A DNA stretch of 64,000 nt from Bacteroidia bacterium (GTDB taxonomy: Bacteria > Bacteroidota > Bacteroidia > Flavobacteriales > Flavobacteriaceae), in the NCBI GenBank assembly GCA_030430385.1, contig JAUIFO010000001.1, forward strand, positions 248,001 through 312,000, in the 5' to 3' direction. A model generated the notes under the pieces. That model had not been told where the DNA came from. It made no database searches and saw only the letters and a program-made list of their open reading frames with translations. A program made the position numbers and the translations under genes. Positions 40,447-49,286 of the stretch are shown piece by piece (position 1 is the first letter of the stretch; each line of letters begins with the position of its first letter).

Positions 40447-41469
40447 ATGGATTCACTTACTCAAATCGTTTTGGGAGCTGCTTGCGGTGAAGCGGTCTTA
40501 GGAAAGAAAATAGGTAATAAGGCCTTGCTTTTTGGTGCTATTGGTGGAACAATTCCCGATCTAGATGTTATTGTTGGCAGTATGCTTTACAATAATGAAA
40601 TTGATGCTATGCTTTTCCACAGAGGGTTTATGCATTCTATTGTGTTTTCAATTTTAGCTGCATTTGGGTTAGGTTGGTTGGTCTATAAATTGTATAATTC
40701 AGGAAAGCGTCTAAATACAACAACCCAGAAGGATTGGATATTGCTTTTTTTCTGGGCATTATTTACACATCCAATTCTAGATTGTTTTACACCTTACGGA
40801 ACGCAACTATTTGCACCATTTTCAAATTACCGAATAGCACTCAATAACATTGCTGTTGCCGATTTAGCTTACACCATACCTTTTTTACTGTGTATGCTTA
40901 TTTTAATGTTTTTCAAACGACAAAATAAGAAGCGAAAGTTTTGGTTAAAACTTGGTGTTGGAATAAGTTCTGCTTATATGTTGTTTACCATTATAAATAA
41001 GGTTTATATCGATTCGGTTTTTGAATCTTCTCTGTCTGAACAAAATATAACTTTCCATCGTTTCAGTACACAACCCTCTATTTTGAATAATATCTTATGG
41101 TATGGCGTTGCTGAAACAGAAGACAACTACCAAGTTGCTTTTTATTCATTGTTAGACACTTCGCATCAGTTTTCCGATTGGAAAACACTTCCTAAAACAA
41201 GAGATATAAGTCCGAATGATTTTAAAGATTTGAAGTGCTTAGCTTGGTTTAGTAATGATTATTACAGCGTTGAAACTTTAGACAATGGAGACTATTTGTA
41301 CAAAGATCTTAGGTATCCTTTAGTGCAAACGAGAAGCGGTTTTAAAGCTGTGTTTAATTTAAAACTTTATGAAACAGAAGGTCGATTAGACATGAAACCT
41401 TTTGCACCAGAGATGGATGATTTTAAATTTACGATGAAAGCACTTTGGGAACGAATAATAGGAAGGTAA
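40447..41469 (+). CDS. Membrane-bound metal-dependent hydrolase (YdjM-like)
   Basis: A 340-residue inner-membrane protein of the YdjM/DUF457 group. It starts MDSLTQIVLGAACGEAVLGKKIG and has the conserved IGGTIPDLDVIVG and HRGFMHSIVFSI segments, with His and Asp metal ligands, then HPILDCFTPYGTQLFAPFSNYRIALNNI. Four or so membrane spans lie in the first 200 residues; the C-terminal third is soluble. The family is called metal-dependent hydrolase, but its substrate is unknown. I chose ATG 40447 for the MDSLTQ start typical of the family. It is divergent from nhaC. Confidence 0.88.
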   Translation: MDSLTQIVLGAACGEAVLGKKIGNKALLFGAIGGTIPDLDVIVGSMLYNNEIDAMLFHRGFMHSIVFSILAAFGLGWLVYKLYNSGKRLNTTTQKDWILLFFWALFTHPILDCFTPYGTQLFAPFSNYRIALNNIAVADLAYTIPFLLCMLILMFFKRQNKKRKFWLKLGVGISSAYMLFTIINKVYIDSVFESSLSEQNITFHRFSTQPSILNNILWYGVAETEDNYQVAFYSLLDTSHQFSDWKTLPKTRDISPNDFKDLKCLAWFSNDYYSVETLDNGDYLYKDLRYPLVQTRSGFKAVFNLKLYETEGRLDMKPFAPEMDDFKFTMKALWERIIGR

Positions 41470-41505
41470 TTCTTACCAATTATACAAAATTTCTTACCAA
41501 CTATA
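41470..41505. repeat. Two 15-bp direct repeats upstream of the adhesin gene
   Basis: TTCTTACCAATTATA (41470-41484) and TTCTTACCAACTATA (41491-41505) match at 14 of 15 bases and start 21 bp apart. An inverted partial copy, TAATTGGT, lies at 41507-41514. Direct repeats with a two-helical-turn period are typical of LytTR-type regulator sites; the gene they precede (ATG 41564) is 58-94 nt away. Confidence 0.5.
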
Positions 41506-41563
41506 TGTAATTGGTTGAATGATAGTATAGTAGTTGATATTTTCGCGTTTTAAAATTTTAACT

Positions 41564-44299
41564 ATGAAGTTTCCCTTTATTAATTTTATACTTTTTTTAT
41601 TAGCATTTAATTCATTTGCTCAAATTGGAATCAACACAACATCGCCTGATGCATCATCCATTTTAGATATTTCTGCTACTGATAAGGGGGTTTTGGTGCC
41701 AAGAGTGAGTTTGACCAATGTATCCAATACGATTATTCCTGTTGATACACCAGTGACAGGGTTGTTGGTGTGGAATACCAATGCATCAGTAACTGGAGGA
41801 AATGGTGTTGGCTTCTATTTTTTTAATGGTACACTATGGGTTCCAATTAATTCTGGAAACAAGGTTGAAAAAATCGACAATTTGATAGATGGTAAAAGTG
41901 ATAATGATGGTACAAATAATTATTCTTCTATTTTCTTGGGATACGAAAGTGGGTTAAATGATGATGGTACAAATAATTATAATGCAGCACTAGGTTACCA
42001 AAGTTTACTTAGTAATACTTCTGGTGCAAGAAATACTGTAATAGGATATCAGGCGTTGCTTTCTAATACAACTGGGAATAATAATACTGCAAGTGGTTAT
42101 TGGTCACTTTATAATAATTCAACAGGATCTTATAACACTGCATATGGAATTTTTTCATTAGCTAATAATAGTACGGGAACTGATAATACAGCTTTAGGAT
42201 CTAGAGCATTAAGTACTAATACTTCTGGGAGTTTTAATACAGCTATTGGGTATGACGCGTTAGGTGATAATACCATAGGAAACTATAATACAGCTATAGG
42301 ATATGATGCCTTAAAAAATAATATAAGTGGAACTTATAACATTGCCACTGGATATAGAGCACATTTCCATAATACTACCGGACAAAGAAATGTAGCTATG
42401 GGTTACCAATCTTTATACTCAAATACTACTGGAAATTATAACATTGCAATTGGAGCTGAAGCTTTATATTCTAATACTACAGGAATTGGTAATATAGCCA
42501 GGGGATTTTTTGCATTGTATTCTAATACTACAGGAAATAGCAATATCGCCACAGGCGACAGCGCTTTATATAGTAACACTACAGGAGGTAGCAATATAGC
42601 AATAGGACGAGAATCTTTATACTCCAATGTTTCAGGAGTCAATAATATAGCGACAGGACGATTTACTTTACGCTCTAATACTACAGGTGATGATAACATT
42701 GCTATAGGTCAAGAATCCTTATATTCCAATACGACTGGCGAATATAATATTGCTTTTGGGGCTAGTGCTTTACGTTCTAATACTAGCGGCGATTACAATA
42801 CAGCCATTGGTTATCAATCCTTATATTCCAATACTACAGGCTTCCCTAACACCTCGTTAGGTGCCTTTGCATTATATAATAATACAACAGGAAGATTTAA
42901 TACAGCATTAGGGTATAGTGCCTTAGAAAGTAATAGTACTGGGCTGGGTAATACAGCCTCTGGGATGCGGGCCTTATATTATAATACAACAGGAATAGGT
43001 AACACGGCTACAGGTTTTCAAGCGCTCTATAGTAATACTACCGCCAATAACAATACAGCTTTTGGTTACCAATCACTTTTTAGAAACACAACTGGGTTTG
43101 ATAATACTGCTGTTGGGTATAATAGTTTGTATGAAAATACAACTGGCTACCGAAACACAGCAATTGGACAGCTTTCACTTTGGTCAAATACTACAGGATA
43201 TTCTAATGTAGCCATTGGTTCAATCTCATTATCAAGCAATACTGATGGTTTCTATAATATAGCTTTGGGTGATACTGTAATGCAAGAGAACACTTCTGGT
43301 TCTAATAACGTAGCCATGGGTTTTATGAGTTTAAATGATAATACAATTGGAGACAACAATATAGCAATTGGCGGACTTGCGCTTTCCAATAACAACTCTG
43401 GTGATCATAATGTGTCCATAGGAAGACAATCTGGTTTCGGAGTAGCTGCTGGAAGTTATAATATTTGTTTAGGTTATGGTACTTTATTTTCTACGACTAA
43501 TGGTAGTAATAATGTTGTGATTGGAAGAAATGCAGGCTCATTCAATACAGGAAGTAATAATGTTTTTTTGGGTAATCTGGCAGGTTATAGTGAAACAGGA
43601 AGTAATAAATTATATGTTGAAAACAGTAATGCAGATGAGGATGATGCCTTGATTTATGGAGAATTTAATAATAATATGTTAAGGGTTAATGGTGAGTTGG
43701 AACTTGGACAGGTTGGTACTACATCTTACTTGGAAATTGCAAATTTAGGTTCAGAAAACCTAGGCTTGGATGGTGATGTGGTTCCTTTTCAAGGATCATT
43801 TTTAGGTTATGATATGGGTAACAATAATGCTACTGAACATTGGGATGATGTGGTTGGTGATGACTTCATCAACTTTAGTGATCGAAGACTTAAAAACGGA
43901 ATAGAGACTGTGCCTTACGGACTAGAAGAAATACTTAAGTTACGTCCTGTGCAGTATCGGTATATTAAATCTTACACTCCAGATACACGTTTGCGTTTTG
44001 GATTAATTGCTCAAGAGGTAGAGTTAATTTTACCTGAAGTTGTGATGAATGATGATGTTGATGTTGACCCAGAATCAGGTGAGTTGATTGTTACAGCTTC
44101 AGATTATAAATCAATGAACTACATTCAGCTTATTCCTGTACTCATAAAAGCTGTCCAAGAACAACAAGAGCAAATTGAAGATTTGAAAAATGAAAATCAA
44201 CAGATGCAGCAACTTGTTCAAGATAATAAAGCAATCAAGACTAGGCTTGAAACACTTGAAAAACTCATTTCGAAACATATCGAAACTCAAACAAATTAA
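41564..44299 (+). CDS. Repeat adhesin with YadA-head-like repeats and S74 chaperone domain
   Basis: A 911-residue exported protein, started at ATG 41564 with signal peptide MKFPFINFILFLLAFNSFAQ. After a short N-terminal domain it carries about 31 repeats of 17 residues (consensus AIGYQSLYSNTTGNYNT, residues about 142-667). This is the left-handed beta-roll pattern of YadA-like heads and phage tail fibres. A Peptidase_S74 (intramolecular chaperone) domain follows (SDRRLKNGIETVPYGLEEILKLRPVQYRY in part, then RFGLIAQEVELILPEVV), and a coiled coil closes it (QEQQEQIEDLKNENQQMQQL). Trimeric assembly with self-cleavage is expected from the family. No T9SS or YadA anchor is visible, so how it stays at the surface is open. 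Confidence 0.88.
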   Translation: MKFPFINFILFLLAFNSFAQIGINTTSPDASSILDISATDKGVLVPRVSLTNVSNTIIPVDTPVTGLLVWNTNASVTGGNGVGFYFFNGTLWVPINSGNKVEKIDNLIDGKSDNDGTNNYSSIFLGYESGLNDDGTNNYNAALGYQSLLSNTSGARNTVIGYQALLSNTTGNNNTASGYWSLYNNSTGSYNTAYGIFSLANNSTGTDNTALGSRALSTNTSGSFNTAIGYDALGDNTIGNYNTAIGYDALKNNISGTYNIATGYRAHFHNTTGQRNVAMGYQSLYSNTTGNYNIAIGAEALYSNTTGIGNIARGFFALYSNTTGNSNIATGDSALYSNTTGGSNIAIGRESLYSNVSGVNNIATGRFTLRSNTTGDDNIAIGQESLYSNTTGEYNIAFGASALRSNTSGDYNTAIGYQSLYSNTTGFPNTSLGAFALYNNTTGRFNTALGYSALESNSTGLGNTASGMRALYYNTTGIGNTATGFQALYSNTTANNNTAFGYQSLFRNTTGFDNTAVGYNSLYENTTGYRNTAIGQLSLWSNTTGYSNVAIGSISLSSNTDGFYNIALGDTVMQENTSGSNNVAMGFMSLNDNTIGDNNIAIGGLALSNNNSGDHNVSIGRQSGFGVAAGSYNICLGYGTLFSTTNGSNNVVIGRNAGSFNTGSNNVFLGNLAGYSETGSNKLYVENSNADEDDALIYGEFNNNMLRVNGELELGQVGTTSYLEIANLGSENLGLDGDVVPFQGSFLGYDMGNNNATEHWDDVVGDDFINFSDRRLKNGIETVPYGLEEILKLRPVQYRYIKSYTPDTRLRFGLIAQEVELILPEVVMNDDVDVDPESGELIVTASDYKSMNYIQLIPVLIKAVQEQQEQIEDLKNENQQMQQLVQDNKAIKTRLETLEKLISKHIETQTN
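41987..43564 (+). repeat. Coding tandem repeat, about 31 units of 51 bp
   Basis: In-frame 51-bp units (17 residues; the last is 48 bp) fill 41987-43564. The protein pattern is [AVS]-x-G-x-x-[SA]-L-x-x-N-[TS]-[TS]-G-x-x-N-[TIV]. Units diverge at DNA level, so the array is old, though the middle units (about 8-17) share LYSNTTG and are closer to each other. Confidence 0.9.
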
Positions 44300-44327
44300 C
44301 GAGTCTAAAATTCTGTAGTGATACTAA

Positions 44328-45548
44328 TTACACTAAAACAGAAGCGTTGTTTAAAATATTCAAGTCTTCCATACAACGACGCATCATTTGATAAGTGCGT
44401 TCAATATCTGCATCTAATCCAATAGAAAAACGAATCAAACCATCACTCAATCCCATTGCTTTTTGTTCGTCTTCAGGTATTTCAGATGAAGTAGAGCTTC
44501 CTGGTGCCGAGAATAATGTTTTGTAAAACCCGAGACTAACTGCCAAATAACCTAAATTTTGATCTTGCATCATTTCCATGAGTGCATTGGCTTTATCTAA
44601 GCTTCCAATATCTATGGTGAGCATGCCTCCAAATCCGTATTTTTCATTCATCATAGATTTAAAGATCTCGTGAGAAGGATGTGACGCTAATCCAGGATAC
44701 ACAGTTTTAAGTCCGTCTTCTTCAAACTTTTCAGCGAGATACTGCGCATTAAAACTATGCTGTTGCATTCTAATATGAAGTGTTCTTAAGTTTTTAAGTA
44801 CAGAAGCAGAACGCAAGCTATCCATTGTAGAACCTAATAACATACAGGCACCATCATTGACATTTCGAAGTTGGTCAATGAATTCTTGAGTACCACAAAC
44901 CACACCACCAACAGTATCACTCGAACCATTGATGAATTTTGTCAAACTATGTATCACAACATCAGCACCTAACTTAGCTGGTGATATTGATAAAGGTGAA
45001 AAAGTATTATCTACAACTAACTTTAAGTTATGACGCTTCGCAATGGCATTTAAACCTTGAATATCTGCAACCTCTAGCAACGGATTACTTACAGATTCGC
45101 AATACAATACTTTAGTGTTTTTTGTAATAGCAGCTTCAACACGTTCAAGATTTGTAATATCTACAAACGAAGTTTCAATATTGAATTTCGTCGTGAAATT
45201 TTTCAGAAACGCATAAGTACCTCCATAAATGGTTCTGCTTGAAACAATATGGTCACCTGCGTCACACAATTGAAGTATAACTGGAGTAATAGCTCCCATG
45301 CCTGAGGCCGATACATTAGCAGTTTCTGTACCTTCCATAGCTGCTAAAGCTTCACCTAAATATAAGTTAGAAGGCGAGGAGTGACGCGAATATAAATAGC
45401 AGCCATCTGCATTACCTTCAAAGGTATCAAACATAGTTTTCGCTGAAAGGAAAGTGTATGTTGATGAATCTGAAATGGAAGGGTTAACGCCTCCAAATTC
45501 TCCAAAATATTGAAGGTCTTGAATGTGGTTTGCAGGTTTAAAGCTCAT
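44328..45548 (-). CDS. Cys/Met-metabolism PLP-dependent enzyme (methionine gamma-lyase-like)
   Basis: A 406-residue fold-type I PLP enzyme of the Cys/Met metabolism family. The opening FGEFGGVNPSISDSSTYTFL, the YSRHSSPSNLYLGEALAAMEGTE segment, and the PLP lysine in VIHSLTKFINGSSD all fit. Members include methionine gamma-lyase, cystathionine synthases and O-acetylhomoserine sulfhydrylase; the exact reaction is not decided by sequence. An Lrp-type regulator gene is divergent to it, across a gap that carries an AT-rich inverted repeat (45621-45653). This matches the common pairing of an Lrp regulator with a catabolic amino-acid enzyme. ATG 45548 is preferred over the longer frame to 45605. Confidence 0.88.
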   Translation of the reverse strand: MSFKPANHIQDLQYFGEFGGVNPSISDSSTYTFLSAKTMFDTFEGNADGCYLYSRHSSPSNLYLGEALAAMEGTETANVSASGMGAITPVILQLCDAGDHIVSSRTIYGGTYAFLKNFTTKFNIETSFVDITNLERVEAAITKNTKVLYCESVSNPLLEVADIQGLNAIAKRHNLKLVVDNTFSPLSISPAKLGADVVIHSLTKFINGSSDTVGGVVCGTQEFIDQLRNVNDGACMLLGSTMDSLRSASVLKNLRTLHIRMQQHSFNAQYLAEKFEEDGLKTVYPGLASHPSHEIFKSMMNEKYGFGGMLTIDIGSLDKANALMEMMQDQNLGYLAVSLGFYKTLFSAPGSSTSSEIPEDEQKAMGLSDGLIRFSIGLDADIERTYQMMRRCMEDLNILNNASVLV

Positions 45549-45620
45549 AATGAATGTGTTAGTTATTTGAACATCAAAAATGAGAATAATTAGAAGTTTA
45601 ATCAATGTATTTGTATTAAT

Positions 45621-45653
45621 ATAAAATATAAAACTGTCAATAATATATTTTAT
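45621..45653. promoter_or_regulatory. Inverted repeat, possible Lrp site
   Basis: ATAAAATATA (45621-45630) and TATATTTTAT (45644-45653) are perfect 10-bp arms with a 13-nt spacer between the PLP-enzyme and Lrp genes. It is AT-rich, as Lrp sites usually are. The assignment is inference. Confidence 0.4.
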
Positions 45654-45716
45654 AGATTAATTTTCATTAATTTGTAAGCAAATCGATACAACATCTGAAA
45701 TTTTTTCAAAATCATA

Positions 45717-46175
45717 ATGCAATTAGATAAAACAGACAAGTATTTGCTTGAGCTTCTTCAGGAAGATAGTAAACAAACCAACAAGGAGTTGTCTAATAAA
45801 TTAGGACTTTCCGTAACTGCTGTATACGAACGGATTAAAAAGTTAGAACGAGCACAGGTGATTTCTAAATATGTAGCTCTACTAAACAAAAAGGCTGTAG
45901 ACCAAAGTTTTGTCACATTCTGTAGTATAAAATTGGTGCAGCATAGTAAAGATTATGTGATGAAATTTGAAAGAGAAGTCGCAAAACTAGATGAGGTTTT
46001 AGAATGCTACCATATTAGTGGTGATTATGATTATTTGCTTAAAGTAATCGTTGCAGATATGGATGCGTTTCGTGAGTTTATGGTAAAAAAATTAACCACG
46101 ATAAGTCACATAGGGAGCACACACAGTGCATTTATGATTAATGAAGTCAAACATACTACTGCAATTCAATTGTAA
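45717..46175 (+). CDS. Lrp/AsnC family transcriptional regulator
   Basis: A 152-residue regulator. The N-terminal winged helix-turn-helix (about 4-55) reads LDKTDKYLLELLQEDSKQTNKELSNKLGLSVTAVYERIKKLE in segments. The C-terminal RAM effector domain (about 70-145) has EVLECYHISGDYDYLLKVIVADM. It probably senses an amino acid. Its divergent neighbour encodes a Cys/Met PLP enzyme, the likely target. It starts at ATG 45717. Confidence 0.95.
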   Translation: MQLDKTDKYLLELLQEDSKQTNKELSNKLGLSVTAVYERIKKLERAQVISKYVALLNKKAVDQSFVTFCSIKLVQHSKDYVMKFEREVAKLDEVLECYHISGDYDYLLKVIVADMDAFREFMVKKLTTISHIGSTHSAFMINEVKHTTAIQL

Positions 46176-46192
46176 TACACGTATATTTAACA

Positions 46193-46819
46193 ATGCAATC
46201 TGTATATTATAAACTTATCGAGTTGTTTGTCACCTTTATTTTGGTGCCAATTAGTTTTGCATTGCCTTATCCATTAGTTGTTAAAATGAGTATTGGCGGA
46301 CTAGGCTTCATATACGTTATTTTTGTGTTATTACGTGTTGAAAAGAATAAATTCAAAATCGCAACGCATTTAAACTGGAAGCAGTTTTGGAAATCCACGT
46401 TTATTAAGCTGTTGCTCATAGCAATAATAACAAGTTTGTATGTGAGCTTAGTAGATAAAGAGCAACTGTTTTTTGTATTGCGCAATAACTCGAAACTTTG
46501 GGTAGTGATATTGTTTGTCTATTCTTTTTTTTCAGTCTATCCTCAAGAACTGATTTACAGAACCTTTTTCTTTCAGCGTTATCGTTCGATGTTTAAAAGT
46601 GACGCTTTTTTCATATTCTTAAATGCAATCGTCTTCTCGTTGGCGCATATATTTTTCAAAAATACATTGGTCATGCTTCTAACTTTTATTGGAGGTTTAT
46701 TGTTTGCCTTTACCTTCACTAAAACTAAATCTACACTTTTAGTGTCTATTGAGCATGCGCTTTATGGCTGTTGGTTATTTACTGTCGGAATGGGAACAAT
46801 GCTAGGCTTTCCTTCTTAA
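46193..46819 (+). CDS. CPBP-family intramembrane protease
   Basis: A 208-residue inner-membrane protein with about six transmembrane segments, of the CPBP (Abi/CAAX protease-like) family. The first motif normally reads EExxxR; here it is QELIYR (Q118, E119, R123). The second motif His is H152 in SLAHIFF, and EHALYG (around 187) is the third. The Q in place of the first Glu is, as I recall, common in Bacteroidota members. Proteolytic activity is assumed, not shown. It lies 17 bp after the Lrp gene and may be co-transcribed with it. Confidence 0.85.
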   Translation: MQSVYYKLIELFVTFILVPISFALPYPLVVKMSIGGLGFIYVIFVLLRVEKNKFKIATHLNWKQFWKSTFIKLLLIAIITSLYVSLVDKEQLFFVLRNNSKLWVVILFVYSFFSVYPQELIYRTFFFQRYRSMFKSDAFFIFLNAIVFSLAHIFFKNTLVMLLTFIGGLLFAFTFTKTKSTLLVSIEHALYGCWLFTVGMGTMLGFPS

Positions 46820-46988
46820 AAAGAATTGATGTTAATTTCATCTTAGGACGATAGCAAAACAAAAATCAAAATCGTATTTTTGTACTCGTTTTTAAACTTT
46901 ATTGTGCTTAGTCTTGCGTCTTCTAAAGCGTTATGTTTCGGAAAGTTAGTCAAAGCACCTTTTTTTAATATTTGAAAAAATTATATTT

Positions 46989-48389
46989 ATGAAATCATAC
47001 GATGTAGCAGTAATAGGTTCTGGTCCTGGAGGTTATGTAGCAGCAATTCGCTGTGCGCAACTAGGCATGAAAACAGCAATTATTGAAAAGTATTCTACAT
47101 TAGGAGGTACTTGCTTGAACGTAGGTTGTATTCCGAGTAAAGCATTATTATCATCATCGCATCATTATGAAGAGGCGACGAAGCATTTTGAAGACCATGG
47201 TATTGAGATTCCTGGTGATATCAAAGTGAATTTAGAAAAAATGATTGCTCGCAAACAGGCTGTTGTAGATCAAACCACTGGTGGTATTGATTTCTTAATG
47301 AAGAAAAATAATATTGATGTTTATGAAGGCTTAGGAAGTTTTAAAGATGCAACACATATTAAAATTGATGGCAAAGATGCTGGTGAGATTGAAGCTAAGA
47401 ACATCATCATTGCTACTGGGTCTAAACCTTCAAACTTACCTTTCATAAGCTTAGATAAAGAACGTATCATTACATCTACCGAAGCTTTAAAGCTTAAGGA
47501 AATTCCAAAGCATATGATTGTTATTGGAGGCGGTGTTATTGGTTTGGAGCTCGGACAAGTGTACAGACGTTTAGGTGCTGAGGTTACTGTAATTGAGTAC
47601 ATGGATCGCATTTTACCAACAATGGATGCTTCGCTTTCAAAGGAATTGAATAAAGTATTTAAAAAGGCAAAGTTCAATATGATGATGTCACACAAAGTGC
47701 AATCTGTAGATCGCAAAGGTGATGAGGTTATCGTTAAAGCTGAGAATAAAAAAGGAGAAGTTGTTGAGTTTAAAGGCGATTACTGCTTAGTGTCTGTTGG
47801 TCGTCGTCCTTATACAGATGGTTTAAATGCTGAAGCTGCTGGTGTAAAATTAAACGATAGAGGACAAGTTGAGGTTAACGAACATTTACAAACCAATGTG
47901 TCTAATATTTATGCTATTGGAGATGTTGTTAAAGGTGCGATGTTGGCTCATAAAGCTGAAGAAGAAGGTGTGTTTGTTGCTGAAACACTAGCGGGACAAA
48001 AACCGCATATCGATTATAATTTAATTCCAGGCGTTGTGTATACTTGGCCTGAAGTTGCTGCAGTTGGTAAAACTGAAGAAGAACTCAAAGACGCTGGTAC
48101 AGCTTATAAAGTAGGTCAGTTTCCATTTAGAGCATTAGGAAGAGCAAGAGCTAGTGGAGATATTGACGGATTTGTGAAAATTTTAGCAGATAAAACAACA
48201 GATGAAGTATTAGGTATTCATATGATTGGTGCGCGTTGTGCCGATTTAATCGCTGAAGCTGTCGTTGCTATGGAGTATAGAGCTTCTGCTGAAGATATTT
48301 CGCGCATGTCTCATGCACATCCAACATTTGCTGAAGCTATTAAAGAAGCGGCTTTGGCTGCAACAGATGATAGAGCATTGCATATCTAA
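46989..48389 (+). CDS. lpdA: Dihydrolipoyl dehydrogenase (E3)
   Basis: E3 reoxidises the lipoyl group of 2-oxo-acid dehydrogenase complexes with NAD. The 466-residue flavoprotein has the FAD motif GSGPGGY (10-16), redox-active C42 and C47 in GGTCLNVGCIPSK, the NAD motif GGGVIGLELG, IYAIGDV near residue 312, and the C-terminal HAHPTFAEA His/Glu pair. The enzymes it would serve are elsewhere. An exact TATTTTTG -7 element (46875-46882) lies about 107 nt upstream of the ATG, so the leader is long. A bidirectional terminator follows at 48440-48470. Confidence 0.98.
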   Translation: MKSYDVAVIGSGPGGYVAAIRCAQLGMKTAIIEKYSTLGGTCLNVGCIPSKALLSSSHHYEEATKHFEDHGIEIPGDIKVNLEKMIARKQAVVDQTTGGIDFLMKKNNIDVYEGLGSFKDATHIKIDGKDAGEIEAKNIIIATGSKPSNLPFISLDKERIITSTEALKLKEIPKHMIVIGGGVIGLELGQVYRRLGAEVTVIEYMDRILPTMDASLSKELNKVFKKAKFNMMMSHKVQSVDRKGDEVIVKAENKKGEVVEFKGDYCLVSVGRRPYTDGLNAEAAGVKLNDRGQVEVNEHLQTNVSNIYAIGDVVKGAMLAHKAEEEGVFVAETLAGQKPHIDYNLIPGVVYTWPEVAAVGKTEEELKDAGTAYKVGQFPFRALGRARASGDIDGFVKILADKTTDEVLGIHMIGARCADLIAEAVVAMEYRASAEDISRMSHAHPTFAEAIKEAALAATDDRALHI

Positions 48390-48407
48390 TTCTATATTAA
48401 ACGATTT

Positions 48408-48434
48408 GTCATTCCGAGAGCATTCGAGGAATCT
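48408..48434. repeat. Short intergenic element resembling a dispersed flavobacterial repeat
   Basis: The stretch GTCATTCCGAGAGCATTCGA, continuing GGAATCT to 48434, has the form of short palindromic elements (core ATTCC, about 12 nt, GGAAT) that I recall as scattered between genes in flavobacteria. Only one copy is in this window, so dispersal cannot be shown here. Confidence 0.4.
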
Positions 48435-48439
48435 ATAAT

Positions 48440-48470
48440 AAAAAAGCGAGCTGGTAAAGTTCGCTTTTTT
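48440..48470. terminator. Bidirectional terminator after lpdA
   Basis: AAAAAAGCGA (48440-48449) pairs with TCGCTTTTTT (48461-48470), an 11-nt loop lies between, and T-runs follow on both strands. It serves lpdA and the convergent 48476 gene. Confidence 0.88.
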
Positions 48471-48475
48471 GTGTT

Positions 48476-49066
48476 TTACACCTCATTCATCAAATCAATA
48501 ATACGTAAGCGTTTGCTGTAATCATACTCATTAATATCTCTCACAAAACAAAAAGCACTAATCTTATTGCTCTTGACCTTTTTGGAGAGTTCTTCAACTT
48601 TATAAGGACCAAATTCTTTCGATTTTGAGATGTAATAGAACTTATGGTCGTAGATGAGATGTGATACTTTTTTCTGATACTTTTCTTTAAGGTAATTCTG
48701 AATGTCTTCAACAGAATTTAATTCCTCTGAATGATTTGCAGTATTTATAAATACAGCAAAGTCTTCTTTGTCTTGATGATTCAGCACTAAAATATCATTG
48801 TCTTTAAAAAACGCTTTAACCGTGATGATACCATCTTCGGTTTCAATGGTGAAAATATTATTGAAACTTAAATGCCATGACGTTCTAATTAGTGATGACT
48901 TTCTAGAAATCTCTAGGATATTATCGTCTTTAAAAGAATACACAGATTTCTTTTCTGAAATACCATTCACAAGAACCCAATTATGATTTATAAAATGAGA
49001 ATCATAATGACGATCATAATCAAAGGGCTTTAGGTTCGGTAAAAGATGGTGTAGGCGTTTAGACAT
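48476..49066 (-). CDS. Uncharacterised protein with C-terminal GYF_2-like domain
   Basis: A 196-residue cytoplasmic protein, started at ATG 49066; an exact TATCTTTG -7 element at 49089-49082 lies 15 nt upstream and supports this start. The first 135 residues are a beta-rich region I do not recognise. The last 60 residues (KFYYISKSKEFGPYKVEELSKKVKSNKISAFCFV, in part) fit the DUF4339/GYF_2 pattern W/FYY-x(n)-GPYxxEELxxxxxxxKI. GYF domains bind proline-rich peptides. It ends inside the region of the lpdA terminator. The function is unknown. Confidence 0.72.
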   Translation of the reverse strand: MSKRLHHLLPNLKPFDYDRHYDSHFINHNWVLVNGISEKKSVYSFKDDNILEISRKSSLIRTSWHLSFNNIFTIETEDGIITVKAFFKDNDILVLNHQDKEDFAVFINTANHSEELNSVEDIQNYLKEKYQKKVSHLIYDHKFYYISKSKEFGPYKVEELSKKVKSNKISAFCFVRDINEYDYSKRLRIIDLMNEV

Positions 49067-49286
49067 AAGATAGGCTTTAGTCAAAGATAATCATTAATAT
49101 GTCAACGTAGTAACTTGAGGATTATTGAATAAAATTAAAGTTTAATTAAGAATTTTGAAGCGATTTATTATGAATATCTTATTGGTATACATTGAATTGT
49201 AAAAAAAAATAAAGATTTTTGTATTTCAAGTGACCTTTGTGATTTTACTGTGTCTTAAAGTAAACCTTTAAACTTATCCAATACCA

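Noticed and set aside
41987..43564. CRISPR-like array of regular repeats
   Set aside because: The repeat is in frame, 51 bp, with no unique spacers, and encodes the adhesin's beta-roll units.
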